Positions 1-12,860 of a stretch of DNA of 64,000 nucleotides are shown one piece after another. This DNA comes from Larix kaempferi (lineage: Eukaryota; Streptophyta; Pinopsida; Pinales; Pinaceae), in NCBI GenBank assembly GCA_027924585.1, contig BSBM01000092.1, positions 11,593,501 to 11,657,500 of the forward strand, given 5' to 3'. The notes below the pieces were generated by a model that was not told where the DNA came from, did no database searches, and saw only the letters and a program-made list of their open reading frames with translations. The position numbers and the translations under genes were made by a program. Positions within the stretch are counted from its first letter, which is position 1. Each line of letters starts with the position of its first letter.

Positions 1-1445
1 AGCAATATAATTTATATTTCCCTTTCAACATATTAATTCACTGGTATTTTATGTAAGCAAGGCAACTGTCAAACTGAGGCTGTAATACTTGTCATGCTAT
101 GCCTAGTTTGAAGGACTTGTGACTAATTAGAGTCATCATACATGCCCCAATTCACCCTTTACATTTGTCACAAATTACCATTAGGCAAGTTACATTGTAA
201 TTGATTTTAAGTCAATTAGTTTCAGTTTTTTAAGTTTTAATTGTTCACAAATTTTGAAAATATTTTTATAGTTTATTAAGGTTATATAAAATCTTGATTC
301 AACTGAATTGATTAATTTTGGATTTGCATAAAATTGTCATATATATATAAACTCACATCACCGCTTGTATTTGGTATTTATTACAACAATTGTGTTGGGA
401 TTTATTTATTGGGCATGCTTTTGATAGAATGTTTTCCAACAGGTTTAAGACCATGGTTGATTTTACATTGGTTGGTTGCTTTTCATGCTTTGTGAATTAA
501 CAACCTCTCTATGTATATAAATAAAATTTACAGGCATTCTGAACAAAGAACAAAGATGTGGGAGATTTATTGTCCACATTTTATTGACTTACACCTAAAT
601 CCATTTGCTCCTTAGGATACTACAATGCTTTACACATTTCTATCCGGATGAAAGTAAAATTGGCATTTGAATTTAGAAATGTTAATGAAGCACCCCTACC
701 AATGGCTCACTTTAGCTATTGCTGATTGGATGTTAGGTAAGAACAATGGCTCAAGTTAAAGGTTAAAATTCATATATGTGTATAGAGAGAGAGAGAGAGA
801 GAGACAGAGAGTTAAAATTCTCATTAATGGTTCATATTAAGATTTAAAATTCTTAGTGATGGCTCATATTAAGATTTAAAATTCTCAATACTTTGTGGTA
901 CGTGTGTGTGTTTGTATATAATGAGTTGAAATTCTCAATAATAGCTCATATTAAGATTTAAAATTCTCAATAATGGCTCAATAATTTGTGGTGTATGTAT
1001 AAATGTTAAATCTAAAATATGTTTAAAAATAGAATTACATATTTATTTATTTTAAAGTTCTAACAATTTCCTCAACTGTATTATTCTAGTTATATGTGGC
1101 TCTGTGGTATGCAATAAGAATTAAAACTGTTTATTCTAATAATAATAATTAAAATATATTAAATGAATTTGTGGATATTTATTTGTTTTTCAATTGCATA
1201 ATATCAAGATATTAATTTTTTTTATGTCACAACTATTACAAATATATTTTTCAAATATTATATATTCTTCAAATATTATATATTTTTGTGTGATGTTCAT
1301 TTAAGTACACATTATTTTTTGAAAAAAACTAATGAATACAAAAACTATTAGGCAAAAAACTAATCCTTACAAAACCTACAAAGCAAATACATAAAAGTAC
1401 CTTACACCTAAATCCCCTCACGCTTACACCTTGTTAAATTAAAAG
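1..1445. other. AT-rich non-coding DNA
   Basis: No open frame with recognisable protein character is seen on either strand. The stretch is strongly AT-rich, with a GA-type microsatellite near 784-810. A short phrase around an ATTAAGATTTAAAATTCT core recurs between about 830 and 980, suggesting decayed repeat DNA. Confidence 0.5.
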
Positions 1446-1674
1446 TGAGATTGAAATTTTCAGTAATCTATAACAAGTATATATATATATAACCAGTGGT
1501 CTGCTTTAATACAATGCTAATTGGGTGTTAAGTAAGAACAATGATTCAAGTTAAGAGTTAAAAGTGAGATTGAAATTTTATATATATATATAACCAGTGG
1601 TCTGCTTTAATACAATGCTAATTGGGTGTTAAGTAAGAACAATGACTCAGGTTAAGAGTTAAAAGTGAGATTGG
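1446..1674. repeat. Direct tandem repeat, about 118-bp period
   Basis: Two adjacent copies begin with GTGAGATTGAAATTTT at 1446 and 1564. Both run through a TA microsatellite and the phrase AACCAGTGGTCTGCTTTAAT to AGTTAAAAGTGAGATTG. A more diverged relative lies near 690-760. The second copy also forms the left arm of the foldback that follows. Confidence 0.75.
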
Positions 1675-1782
1675 TATATTATTGAAAATTTCAATCTCAC
1701 TTTTAACTCTTAACCTGAATCATTGTTTTTGAGTCATTGTTTTTATTTAAGATCCAATTTTGAATTAAAGCAAACTATATAT
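1590..1782. repeat. Foldback (MITE-like) inverted repeat
   Basis: The left arm (about 1590-1673) and right arm (about 1692-1782) are reverse complements of each other. The best part is a run of about 28 bp including AAGAGTTAAAAGTGAGATTG, which reappears inverted just after a spacer of about 18 bp. Pairing extends outward imperfectly to about 80 bp per arm. TA microsatellites lie at both outer edges, as expected for an element that prefers TA targets, but no protein is encoded and the class is uncertain. Confidence 0.6.
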
Positions 1783-1792
1783 ATATATAAGA

Positions 1793-1878
1793 AAATAATT
1801 ATATATCTATTTTTAAAATTAAAATTTTAAAAATAATTATATATCTATTTTTAAAATTAAAATTTTAAAAATAATTAT
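1793..1878. repeat. 38-bp tandem duplication
   Basis: The phrase ATATATCTATTTTTAAAATT occurs at 1801 and again at 1839 with the same flanks, giving a unit of 38 bp present about 2.2 times. The sequence is very AT-rich and non-coding. Confidence 0.8.
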
Positions 1879-1879
1879 G

Positions 1880-4330
1880 ATACTTTCCTCAAGTTTATTA
1901 TTTTATTATTTTAGTTACATGTGACAAATATTTCCGTTTGTCAATTGCATAATATATATCATTTTTATGTAACCACTATTACAAATATTTTCTTCAAATA
2001 TTATGTATTCTGTATGTTTTTCACTTAAGTACGCAACATTAATTGTCGAAAGACTCATTTATTCATTTATTTATTAGTTTTTGAAATGACTGAATTGACC
2101 ATCAAATTATATTAGTTTTTGAAATAACTGAATTGACTACAAATTATAGTGGGGTAATGGAGCCATCCAACTAATTAACAATTAGGAAATAATAGTTAAT
2201 TGTAGCAGTTCCCACTAAAAGAAGCAAATTGAACAAGCTCTACATATTGTGCTTGGCAACCATCAATGGTTGAAGTTTCAATAGCAGGTCATAGAGTGAG
2301 CGTCTTTTAGTTAATCCTTTGTGGATTATTGCAAACATGGCTAGTGAGATGACACAAGTGAAAAGTGAGAAGTATATAAAGGGGAGGGCCGTCTGCTCGG
2401 ATTGGAAATTTGTGAAATTGCACATTTGATAATGAGACAGCAAAGTGGTTGGAAACAAATTGTGTGTTCTTTTGTTTTTATGAAATAGAATAAAATCTTC
2501 TGTACCATCTCTTTACCACGCAATTATATAATATATATTTTTGTTAAGGTAAATAGGATAGCATAGTACAAGTATTGCGTTCTAAAGTTTATTGAACGTA
2601 ATGCCAATGGTAGCCATCCTAAAAATCATTAAGCTTTGAGCGCCATTAAATTGCTATGGAATTTTAGGGATTGAAAAAATATGTTGAAAAGGGTTCTCCT
2701 TTGAAGAACTCGTGTGTAGATCTTCAGATTGGTTGTTAGACTGCCGTATTATGCCCCATTATACCAAATGCATCCATTTTGATGGTGTTGAGACTATTAT
2801 AATACTTTTGCTGATTGATTTTCGAAACCACTTCTAAATTCTACAAATACCTCTCATCCAAGGATGGATGCCTTGGAAACCAATTATGGTAAGGTTTGCT
2901 TTGTGTTTAGAAGTGTCAATGGATCAACCTTGACACTCTTTCCACGTTCATATCATTAGCTGCTACCCAATATCATCTAGGAATGTGGCCACAAGAAGAG
3001 AAAAAACGAAAGACAATAATAGATTCCAGTTGTTTCTACTCAATCCGCGTACGTGATCCTATATATTTTCCTAAGACATACGACGAGGGTTACTTTGACC
3101 CATTCCATAACTTTTAGCCTAAAATATTTAGAAGTTGCAAACTAAAGCAGTAATCCCCTACAATTGCTTTGGTGTTTATCTCAACACTCAAAAGTATCCT
3201 CGCTGAGCGGATATATTATGAAGATGCAAGCTTGGGTTTATTACCCAGGTCCCAACTTCTTGAATTTATATACAAGGCCAACCCGCAAGGAAATGTCAGA
3301 AACAAAATTGACAAGCGAAACATTTAAGAAACGGGAAACCTTGTTTACAAAAGTGCAGAAAATATGCATTCCCTGCTCAAAGATGTCAAACAACGTAATG
3401 CATTCTTCATAGTCAATCCAAAGAGAAACTACCATAATGAATTATATCCATGTACAAAGGCCACTCAGCTACCTATTTTTAACCTTTTTAACAAGAAGCT
3501 AAAAAAAATGCTGTGGAACGGAAAAATGAATGAATTGATACTTTAAAAATAGAATTGCTCGACAACAGGCGAGCCTTTATACTCCCAACCTAATACAAGA
3601 GTTTCAATAGACTTTAACAATGACCATTCGTAATACATACAGAGGCCAGGTACTTGATTAGATAAGTAGGCTCTGAATGATGAACATATATTCTGTTGTG
3701 TACCCTTCATGTGTCTAATTCTTCAGAAATGCGGGCAATGAAAAGAGAGGAGGCCCATCCTGTAAAGGAAAATATATAGATATACATTGTAAAATACATC
3801 AGTAAAACCGGCATACATGCTAAGCTCACTATACTCAATGACATAAATGAATAAAGTACAACCAAAACATTGCCCAATAAGAGAAAAATTGAAAATACAT
3901 GGCAAAAGAAATAACATTTTACAACACATAAAGATCAACGAGTAGCTCGGGTATTTTGAGCATTCCTATGCAATAAGATAGGCATCCAATTTAGGCCATC
4001 TTTGCTTTGAACTTTGATCCATAATCGAAGGTCTATGGCCAAAAGTTAAAACAATTCACCAATGCAGATCTTAACATGCAAAATAAAAACTGCAAGGCCC
4101 TAGCTAGAGTAACCTGTTGTACATTAACAGTGACTCTGTTTTCTTTAACAAGTCTATGCTAATAGAATTAAACGGCACAATCACACATACACAGATAATA
4201 CAAAACACAGGGAAATAAAGGCAAGTTATAATTTGGTTTTTAATTGAGAAAAGGGCTAACTAACGTTCTCTCAGAAAGGGCTAACACTGCCTCAAATCGG
4301 TTTCTTCCAGAAAGGTGGTGTCTCTCCCCA
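1880..4330. other. Non-coding, nothing recognised
   Basis: Short open frames occur on both strands, all under 85 codons. None shows a domain, signal peptide or codon pattern that would set it apart from chance. No RNA gene or complete mobile element was recognised. Confidence 0.4.
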
Positions 4331-4534
4331 CTAACTGCAGTGTCGATTTTCATGGGCGCGCATGGGTTTGATATATTCAGTGTTTTCCAGATCTGCTAAT
4401 GGATTCGGATACCCATTTGGCCCTACTTTCAACTCCCATGCTTGCATGTCAGAGCGTTCTCTTAGATTGGTCAAATCTAAAGGTGTCATCTTTTTAGTGT
4501 CAATGAACAGCCTGAAAACTTCATGATAGTGCAT
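4331..4534 (-). CDS. Unrecognised small ORF (67 codons)
   Basis: The minus-strand frame starts MHYHEVFRLFIDTKKMTPLD and contains the segment LKVGPNGYPNPLADLENT. It is mixed-composition and protein-like, unlike most short frames around it. I do not recognise the family. It has no obvious membrane segment. It could be an exon or a decayed gene fragment: the frame stays open a few codons upstream of the first Met, and no splice sites could be fixed with confidence. No partner gene lies nearby. Confidence 0.2.
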   Translation of the reverse strand: MHYHEVFRLFIDTKKMTPLDLTNLRERSDMQAWELKVGPNGYPNPLADLENTEYIKPMRAHENRHCS

Positions 4535-6053
4535 GGGAACAATCCAACCACTTTATCTACAACGACTTGGCATTTCTAGGCACCCATTTGACTCTTCTAT
4601 CTAGATCAACCTTCAGTAGCCAAAGGGTTGTCCATCTGGAGGGTTTTATAGGCATGGGGGGTTTCTTCATGCTTATTTCAAGCATATCGCAGATTAATAC
4701 TTGGCACTCCTAAGGTTTTAATTTTAAAAAGCCTAAGTTGTGTCTAATTTGTCATTAAGATGTAAAAAGTGCACTTTTTGGTTATATTTCTCAATTAAAG
4801 TTGCACTTTATCTTTTATTTGGGGAAATTACTACATTTTTCCCTAAGGTTGATTTGCCTAGGGGGCATGGTGGCACACCTGTTGAGACATTTTGAAGTGA
4901 TGTGGACAGTGGAACATTGGCACACATGTGGAGGCACATTGGGATCTACTAGCACTCATCTCACCTCAAGATTAGATCGTGGCCACTCATTTTGACTTCT
5001 ACACATGGATCGATCTCTCTTCACATGGATTCTTGAGCCCAAAACTTACTCACTTCGCACATGGTTTCATCTTCTTCCTTGGTTTTTTCTACTAGTTTTG
5101 GAGAAGACCCATGGTGTTACCATTATTTACAATCAACAGAGAATTCGTCCCACTTGGCTCAACGACTTGGCTTTCGACATTATTTCTTGTTGTAAAAGAA
5201 ATGATCTAGACCATTGATCTAGCATTTCTTATCCTGAAGATCATCACTCATGTAACCAATTTGTAACCACTTCTTGACCTCTTCTTGAGCAATTCACCCC
5301 CTTAGGCTATTAAAGGGAAGCTTGAGCTCACTTTCAAGGGTCAAAAAATATTGGAGTGAAATAATAAAACTCTACTTAATCATTTGCTCGAGCATCCTTA
5401 GGCTCTTCTTGTTGGTGTGCAGGTTGCTTTAATTCCTGCTTGGTGGAAGGAAAATCTTCACAAGGGTTTGAGGTAAACCTGTTTTAATTTTTTGCTCTTA
5501 GGAAAGTAAAAATAATTGTTGCAACCTTGTCTTTTAGAGTTTATTTATTTAACTAGATAGTTGCAACATCTTATTATCTATTTCAACTTCATTCATTAAG
5601 TTCTTAACTAATTTTTGATGTGATTTCTTGTTTAGGATAGATTGTTTTGCCTCTTGACTTTTACAGGAACCCTTCACAGCTTGGAGTAGGAGATCTACTT
5701 GTTTTCTTGGCTAGCAAAGGAGAGGGATTGTTTTGTCCTCCACTCTCCCTAGGAGATTTCCCATCTACCTTTCTATTTTGCTAATTGACTCCATGGCCCA
5801 ACAAATGCTACCCTCAAGGCACTAGATCTAGGGTTTAGTAGTTAGTTCATGTTTCATTTTCAATTTTTCCTCCATTTCTGAAATTGCTAAGTCCTTGAAA
5901 TTTTCAGGTGTTTGGATTCGATTTTCTCAAGAGACTATTAGGAGATTCGCTCTCCCTCCTGTTAATTTTTCTAACCCCAACACTAGATAAAACAATTTCT
6001 AGTGATTTTTCCTTGCTAAAAAATAAATTTCAGCTCACTAATTTATTTATACT
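4535..6053. other. LTR-like sequence, unassigned
   Basis: No coding region is seen. Around 5305-5400 a TATA-like CTATTAAAGGGA is followed about 50 bp later by AATAATAAAACT, which resembles a polyadenylation signal. The spacing and wording recall the promoter/R region of plant LTRs. No terminal repeats or TSD could be fixed, so this is only a suggestion of an old LTR fragment. Confidence 0.25.
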
Positions 6054-6956
6054 TGTTGAGATCTATTAACAAAAATTTAAATAGCAAAAGCAATACCAAA
6101 GAAAACAGATATACTCAATAACAAACATAGAATTTATGCCCTTCAAATCAGCTTTTCATTCAATAATTTCCAAGCTTACAAGGACTCAAGAAAATACACT
6201 ATGGCAAACCTAGCAAAATGCCCTCCATAGAAAAATCCTCCAACTGCAAAACTACCCAGCAAACCCCCACTGCCTGTTGTTGTGCCATACAGCCTATACA
6301 ATGTTGCTGCATGTTCCGTACGGACTGTACGGACAATTCTGCTCCTACAGATCCAGTTGTATAGTCACGACTTACTGCATTGTGCTCTCGCGACTCTTTC
6401 TGTACAGCCGCAACCTGTTGTATGGTGCTCCCACTGCTAGTACGAATGTCATACGAACTAAACAACCCTCACACTTGCGATTGTATGGCCTTGTTGATTG
6501 TACGGCCATGCCTATGCAATCTGTTGACTATCCTACACTAACCGGAACCTCCACATGAGTGGTACGGCCCCCTTGAAAAATTTCTTACTGTTGCAATATC
6601 TCTCTCTGCCAAATCTGACAAGTGGAAGTCCTTCTCCACTTCCTCTTGCATTTCTCTCTTGTGTCTTCTCCCTCTCACCTTGGTTGCCTTTTATCCTATT
6701 GAGATGAACTAAAACCCTAACTCCAGCGGCTGAGATTAGATCTCACTCACTTGAGATCAAGGGCTAATTAACTTAAGTCACTAGTGCCAAAAACTTAGGC
6801 ACTTTATTAAATTAATCCTCAATTAATCTAAAAAGACATTCACTTTAATAATTGAGTTTAATAAAATGAATTCCCAAAGTTCCTAAGAAGTATTAATGAC
6901 GATTTCCATAAGTAAGACACACTCAGAAATACATGTCTAAGCTACAAACATGAACA
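6054..6956 (-). repeat. Candidate 3' LTR of Copia element C2
   Basis: On the minus strand the Copia RNase H frame ends at about 6940. A purine run AAGAGGGAG (a possible polypurine tract) follows, and directly after it TGTTCATG begins a block that ends with GATCTCAACA at 6054. The TG...CA ends, position and length (903 bp) suit a 3' LTR. A TATA-like GGATAAAAGG lies inside on the minus strand. The matching 5' LTR is not seen, so the boundaries are inferred. Confidence 0.45.
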
Positions 6957-8300
6957 CTCCCTCTTAGCAAGGAAGGTATTCTCCACCACTGCTAGCTTAT
7001 CTCTGAAGAAGACAAACTTCCCTTTCACCAAGGGCTTGGTGAGAATGTCTGTAACCTGTTCATCTATGGAAATATACTGGAGCTTGACTGCTCCCTCATG
7101 GACCTTGTCTCATATGAAATGATATATGATCTCAACATGCTTGGACCTGTAATGGAATAATGGATTCTAAGAGAGTTCGATACAACTCTGATTATTACAG
7201 TGAATCACTGTAGGCTCCAACTCCTGATCAAATAATCCTATAAGCAGTTTGTGAAGCAAAATGACTTCACAAATAGCCATACTCGCTACCATGTACTCTG
7301 CCTCTACTGAACTGAGTGCTACGAAAGTTTGCTAACTGTTGAACCAAGTAATCATTGTTGATCCCTCACTGTTGGGCCCAAGCTAAAGCAACACCTTGAT
7401 GTGCTCTTCTAATTTGATGCACTCCCTGCCCAATCTAAGTCTAAATAACCCTACAGCCTCACTCCATCACCTCCAAGATACTCAACCCATGCTCCATTGT
7501 GCCCCTCAAATATCTGAGCACATGCTTCACTGCTACCCAATGCACCTGCCTTAGCTCCACCATGAACTGACTCAAGGTGTTCACAGTAAAAACTATATCT
7601 AGCCTGGTGTTGACAAAATACAACAAGGATCCTATCAACAATCTGTATACTCTAGGATCCACCAACTCTGAATCTGAAGGATCAATATTCCTCAGGTTGG
7701 AAACCATAGGTGTAGCCATTGGTCTGCAGTCCTCCATCCTAAATCTCTTCAGGATCTCTACTGCGTACTTCCCCGAACCAAGGAAGACCTCACTTGATCG
7801 CTACCATACCTCTAAACCCAAGAAGTAATGCATCAAGTCGATGACCTTCATCTCAAACTCTGTGCCCAAATCTGCCTTGCACCCTGCTATAAGATCCTCT
7901 ACACCTATGAGAAACAAATCATCCACGTACAGCACCAAGATGAGTGGCTTAGATCCAACAAGTATGAAGTACAAGTTGGGATCCGCCTCACTCTTGGTGA
8001 ATCCCATGCTCTACAGGTATCCGTAAATCCTAGCATACCACGCCCCGGGTGCCTGCTTGAGTCCATACAAGGCTTTCTTAAGCCTGCACACATGAGAGTC
8101 TCCCATGTACCTTGAAGCCCTGAGGTTTCCCTATATATATTTCCTCCTCAATGATCCCATTGAGGAAGGATGTCTTCACATCCATCTAGTGAATCCTCCA
8201 CCTCGTGATTAAGGCAATAGATATCACAACCTTAATGGAAGCATATCTGGCGACTAGAGCGAATGTCTCCTCATAGTCCACTCCCTCTCTCTAAGAGAAC
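6957..8300 (-). pseudogene. Copia C2 reverse transcriptase (C-terminal part) and RNase H
   Basis: This is the 3' half of the C2 polyprotein. Reading from 8300 downward one sees GVDYEETFA, then the palm block with catalytic YVDDLFLIG (near 7905-7932), the FEMKVIDLMHYFLGLEV segment, and RNase H with VEAEYMVAS and a terminal region ending in NTFLAKRECSCL. Frameshifts and stops break it into several pieces; for example, the codon after RGFS, usually Gln in this family, is TAG. It joins directly to the part at 12866 once S-A and one copy of its TSD are removed. Confidence 0.85.
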
Positions 8301-11300
8301 TGTTATCACATATATAGTAGCCGGGCTACCATACATTATTTTTCTGATGCCAGTACACTATTCAGCCAGTTCCCTTACATTTGAGATGTTGAGATGAGTA
8401 TCTATATTGGATCACTATCAGATTTTGGACAGCAGTATGTATTCCCCATGCCATGACTGAGTCTCAAGACACTCAGAGAGATGACCGATGTATCCATTAT
8501 ACCATTAGTACAGAGCAGTCAGTAGTGCCCAGAGTTACAGCAGCAGTTTCAGAGGACAGATGATGGTACAGGTTGATGAGCATTCAGGTATTATGACTCA
8601 GCAAGTATATCATTGTGTTATGGTTATATTGCTTTTATACTTATTCTTATAGCATGTCTTAGTACTTAGTGTCATGATCTGGCGATCATATAGATATGTG
8701 GACCTGGTTGATCTTATTATATATATTATATTGTCCCTACTCAGACTTAGAAGTTCACTATTCATACTCATTGGTTTTACCCTCCTTAGGGAGAATAGAG
8801 GTGATCATTCCACCATACCTTGGCTTGCTAGTGTTGGCTCCATTATTCATTGTCTTCATCCATCCATTGCCTACCTTTTAGTTTATCACCCTGACTTACT
8901 ACTTGACTAGTGACACGGAGGATCTTTTCCCCACTGTAGCCTCTGTATTGGATGAGCTTCCCTGTTTATTGTGTCTCGGCTCTGAGTTGGTGACAAAACT
9001 TACCTATGGTGAGTTGGAGTTCCTTGTGAATTCCCCCTAGTCACTAAAGTTGTGTTGGCTAAACCTGAAACTTTTAGTGCTGCCATGAATACAAAATCTG
9101 GAAAAAAATGAAATGTTATATCTTGTATGAAAAGCCCATTCATGAAATGTGTTTCTAAACACACATGAATGAAAGGCATGCCAAATGAAAATGGCCATGA
9201 AAATAAAATGTTATATCTTTTGGAAATGTAAATACCTAGGTAAACAAGCTGTCTGTGACACACCTAGAAGTGCTCAGGTAAACAAGTGCCTTAAAAACAC
9301 ACCTGCAGAAGAAAGCCTAAAATAAATGTAAATCTATGCAATGTGTCTATAAACACACATAGACCAAGGCTATGGAAACTTCAGGCCCAAAAAGCAAGGG
9401 AACTTAAATGCTATATCAAAACAATTGCTGGCCTTATTTGTATTATGGATTGTGCGCATCTGTTAAAGGTGAATAAACCCTCTTTAAACAACTCAGCCAT
9501 TTGTGAGACACCACTATTCCCTGTGTTGTTGCTCATTCAGTATATACTATGGTGTGTATTCCCTTTCCCATTGCCAAAGTGTCACAAAGTTAAGTCGGTC
9601 AAGTCATCCCTTAGCCTAGCCAATTATCTTAGCCTTCACCCTTCACTAGCAAATTGATCACAGCTATGAAGTGAGTATGGTCTTGAAACTCTAGTCTGAG
9701 TAATAATAATAATTAATGACATTATATATGTGGATTTAGATCGCCAGTAATGATTACTTTGTGTTATAATTGTTATTTGAATAAGTTGTAGAGCATGCAT
9801 TAACCTTTGACACTTTGCAGCAGCTTCTTATGATGATCTGAGTTATATTTGGTCATGTTGACTTGGTCAAACCTAGTTTGACCAAGGTCAACCATAGGAC
9901 ATGAGATGGTTGGACCTTGTGATGATATGGATAGATGATATATGGTCTATGTACATGTATATGATGATTCTATGCAGCAGCTACAGGGTTATGATGATGA
10001 TTCTTGGTTTACAGCAGTATTTGATCATTTACAGATTATTATTATTTGCCCTGTTCCGGTATATTGGATATATATATTGATCATGCAGAGACTCATATGG
10101 TGTATGAGTACACATCTTGGCTGGATTTGGACCTTCTGAGTCCAATGAGATAGTTTGTTTTCAGTTCCGGGCACTTATAGTGATGATTGAGCCTCAGTAG
10201 GCTATCCCAGTGCAGTTTTGGTCTGTCAGAGGCCCTGTCAGAGCAGACGTGATTTTTATCCGGTTGACCTAGGGCGCTGTGCTTGGAGGGGGTGGTCCAA
10301 CCACTTGTTTTTACCATATTACCCCCCTCCCGGACACACTGGTGCCCTCACCTTGACAGCGCAGGCACTCCAGGAGGCAGTTTGGGGCAGTTTCATGCTT
10401 CCCGAGGCATTTCAGGATTGGTAGAAATGGCTATTGAGGAAATCGATTTGGGATACTGAGGCAATGTTATGGCATGGGATGATCAGTGATGATGGATCGA
10501 TGTCTTCCACACCTCCTCCAACAGTTTTAGCTTCATCGGGGCCCGCATCCATCACTTATGGCACTTTCTGATGATTTCTGAGGTCTTTTGAGGCCTACGA
10601 TTTGACCATAGAGGCACGATTTGGTATATTGATGACTATATTATTATTATTGTGCTATGGGGATTGACCAAGGGTGGCTAAAATTACCCCTTGGACCCAC
10701 CATAAGCTTCCTATTATATTTTGACATCATGATTTGGTGGGATTCCCCTCTTCTAAGGCGATTTTGTCCACTTATGTTATATTTTATTAGTGATCCATGT
10801 AGTTTATTGTTGAGCTCATCTCAACCATTGATTAGACATTTGTATCTTTTAATCTTAGCCACTCATTCAAAAAGTGGTTAGGATTTTGATGCCTCTCCTT
10901 CCTATTTAAAGGAGAGAGCTTCTCATTTGTAAGGGGTCTTTGGCTCTTGGATTATTGGTATAGAAAAACTTTCTTGTGAAAATTCTTGTGGTCTCCTTTA
11001 CATCTGGTGTTCTTAGATGGTGATTGGAAAGTCTATTGCAACCTAGCATTTGGAATTTGTGGTAAGATCTATCTATTTTGGAAATCATTGTCTTGTCTAC
11101 GGGAGGGCGACTTCAACAAGGGCGATTTTGCAAGGCTTCTTCAAATCGACTTTCTTGGCATTTTCTTGTATCAGGGGGTTATCATTAGTATCATTGTGAT
11201 CTATGCTATCTTTCTGTTACTTCTCTTGTGGCATTAGTCTTATCTCTTGATTACATCAAATCTGATATTGTTGACGTTTGTTGTGCAGGAGAGAGGGCAC

Positions 11301-12860
11301 ACTGGCTTCTTGGACTAAATCGATTGCATAGAAAACTACCTCAAAGCTTCTCAAATTGATTGGGTTTGCATAGATCATCATCATCAAGGCATCTACAAGG
11401 TTACCCAGGTAAGATCCACAAGTTTGTTTCTCTTATCTTGATCCAATCCATTGACATAACTCATAAATTGATAAAACCCTTATTTCTTCAAACCCTCATT
11501 TTTACATTTTTTCAGATCTACTAAGATCTAGTGGCTTCTTGGGTAAGATATTGAAAACCCACCTCTATAGTATCCACAACATCCCGGATCTATAGTTTGG
11601 TGAGGATTGGCCTCCATTTGACCCCCTTCCCAAGGCATTTAGCCTCTCCAAGCAAGGGCGCACTTCCTAGTTTGGTGGGTTGACCTAAATCTAGTATGTG
11701 GGTAGTTGAGATCCCGCTTGATTCATGATCTACACATCCAATAACCTACCCCCAGATTGTTACTTTTCTAATTTCTACCTTGTGGGCCCTATTCCACATT
11801 TTAAGGGATTTAATCCCCATTTTGGACCACTTGGTATCTTGAAACTCAGATCTAGTAAGATCTAGCCATCGAATTGCCTTGAAATTGTAGATCCACACTC
11901 CTACTTGGTTAACTTACTCGGATCTAAAGTTTGGATGCCATTGGACTTGTCTTGACCCCACTTGTCCCACCTTTTAGCCTCCTTGGGTAAAGTCGCACCA
12001 CCTTGGAGAAGTGAGTTGACTCACTTCTAGGACATGGGTACATGAGATTTTTGTGGATTTGGAACGGGAGTAATTCAAAACCTCGGTCTAGTAGGTCACT
12101 TTGTCAAATCTTGCCTTGGGGATAGCATTCCTTGTTTTAAGGGATTGTGGTCCACTTAAGTCAAACCTAGACCTAGACCTATTCATCCATTAAGACTTTA
12201 ATTGCCCACTTGTCTCATGCAATAGGAGTTCTTAACCACAAGTTAACTTTACTTTGACTCCATTATCCCAATTCCCAAGGCACTGGTCTCTTTCCAAGTC
12301 AATTCGACTTTCCTAGATTGTTGGATTAACTTGTGGTTTGACCCCTTGATTGGTGAGCTAAACCCTTTGATGCCATCATACTTCATTGTCAAGCTTGTCA
12401 CTTGTACTAGTTAGCCCCAATTCAACCCCTAAACTACCCTACATTGGAAACAGTTTCCAAGGCAGTGGATTTTTTCACATTGAACTAGTACTTTAATCCT
12501 GGATCCTATTTCATAAATCATAAGTCACTTTCACATCAATAATGAACCAAAGCTATACTCATTGAATCCCTCACTTGTCTTGTGACTTCATCCTAAGGTC
12601 TAGGATAAACCATACACCTTCCTTCACTGAGAATTAACTTGATTTGGTGTCTTGGTTTTGATCTCTCCTGTCGAGAGTAGATCGGGTCTCCCCCTTTGTT
12701 GTATGGGCTAGATAACATAAAGTGAAGGTTGCCTCGACTGGCGTGACAACCATCTATTGGAGGTCGAGGTGATCGTGGTTGCACCTTTTGAGTTGCCCTT
12801 CCCTATTGCCATCCATGAGTGGATACATCCATAAGGGTAACTACAGTTTAGGTGATAACA
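8301..12860 (+). mobile_element. S-A: giant solo LTR, family S (4560 bp)
   Basis: Ends are TGTTATCAC at 8301 and GTGATAACA at 12860, a 9-bp inverted pair in TG...CA form. The 5-bp duplication AGAAC flanks it exactly (8296-8300 and 12861-12865). It interrupts the C2 polyprotein between the conserved Arg-Gly-Phe-Ser codons and the following block, and removal restores that frame. No internal LTR pair, PBS, polypurine tract or pol domain is visible inside, so a solo LTR is the simplest reading. S-C (32839-37072) is a close relative and S-B (20395-28291) a more distant one. Orientation is arbitrary, set so the TATA-like box reads forward. Confidence 0.85.
10903..10910 (+). promoter_or_regulatory. 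TATA-like box of LTR S-A
   Basis: TATTTAAA is followed by GGAGAGAGCTTCTCAT, a phrase kept in S-C at 35426 and in a related form in S-B at 26278. Conservation among the three copies at the same relative place supports a shared core promoter. This is inference from position and wording. Confidence 0.5.

Noticed and set aside
7828-8115. 95-codon plus ORF
   Set aside because: Antisense of the Copia C2 reverse transcriptase including its YVDD region.
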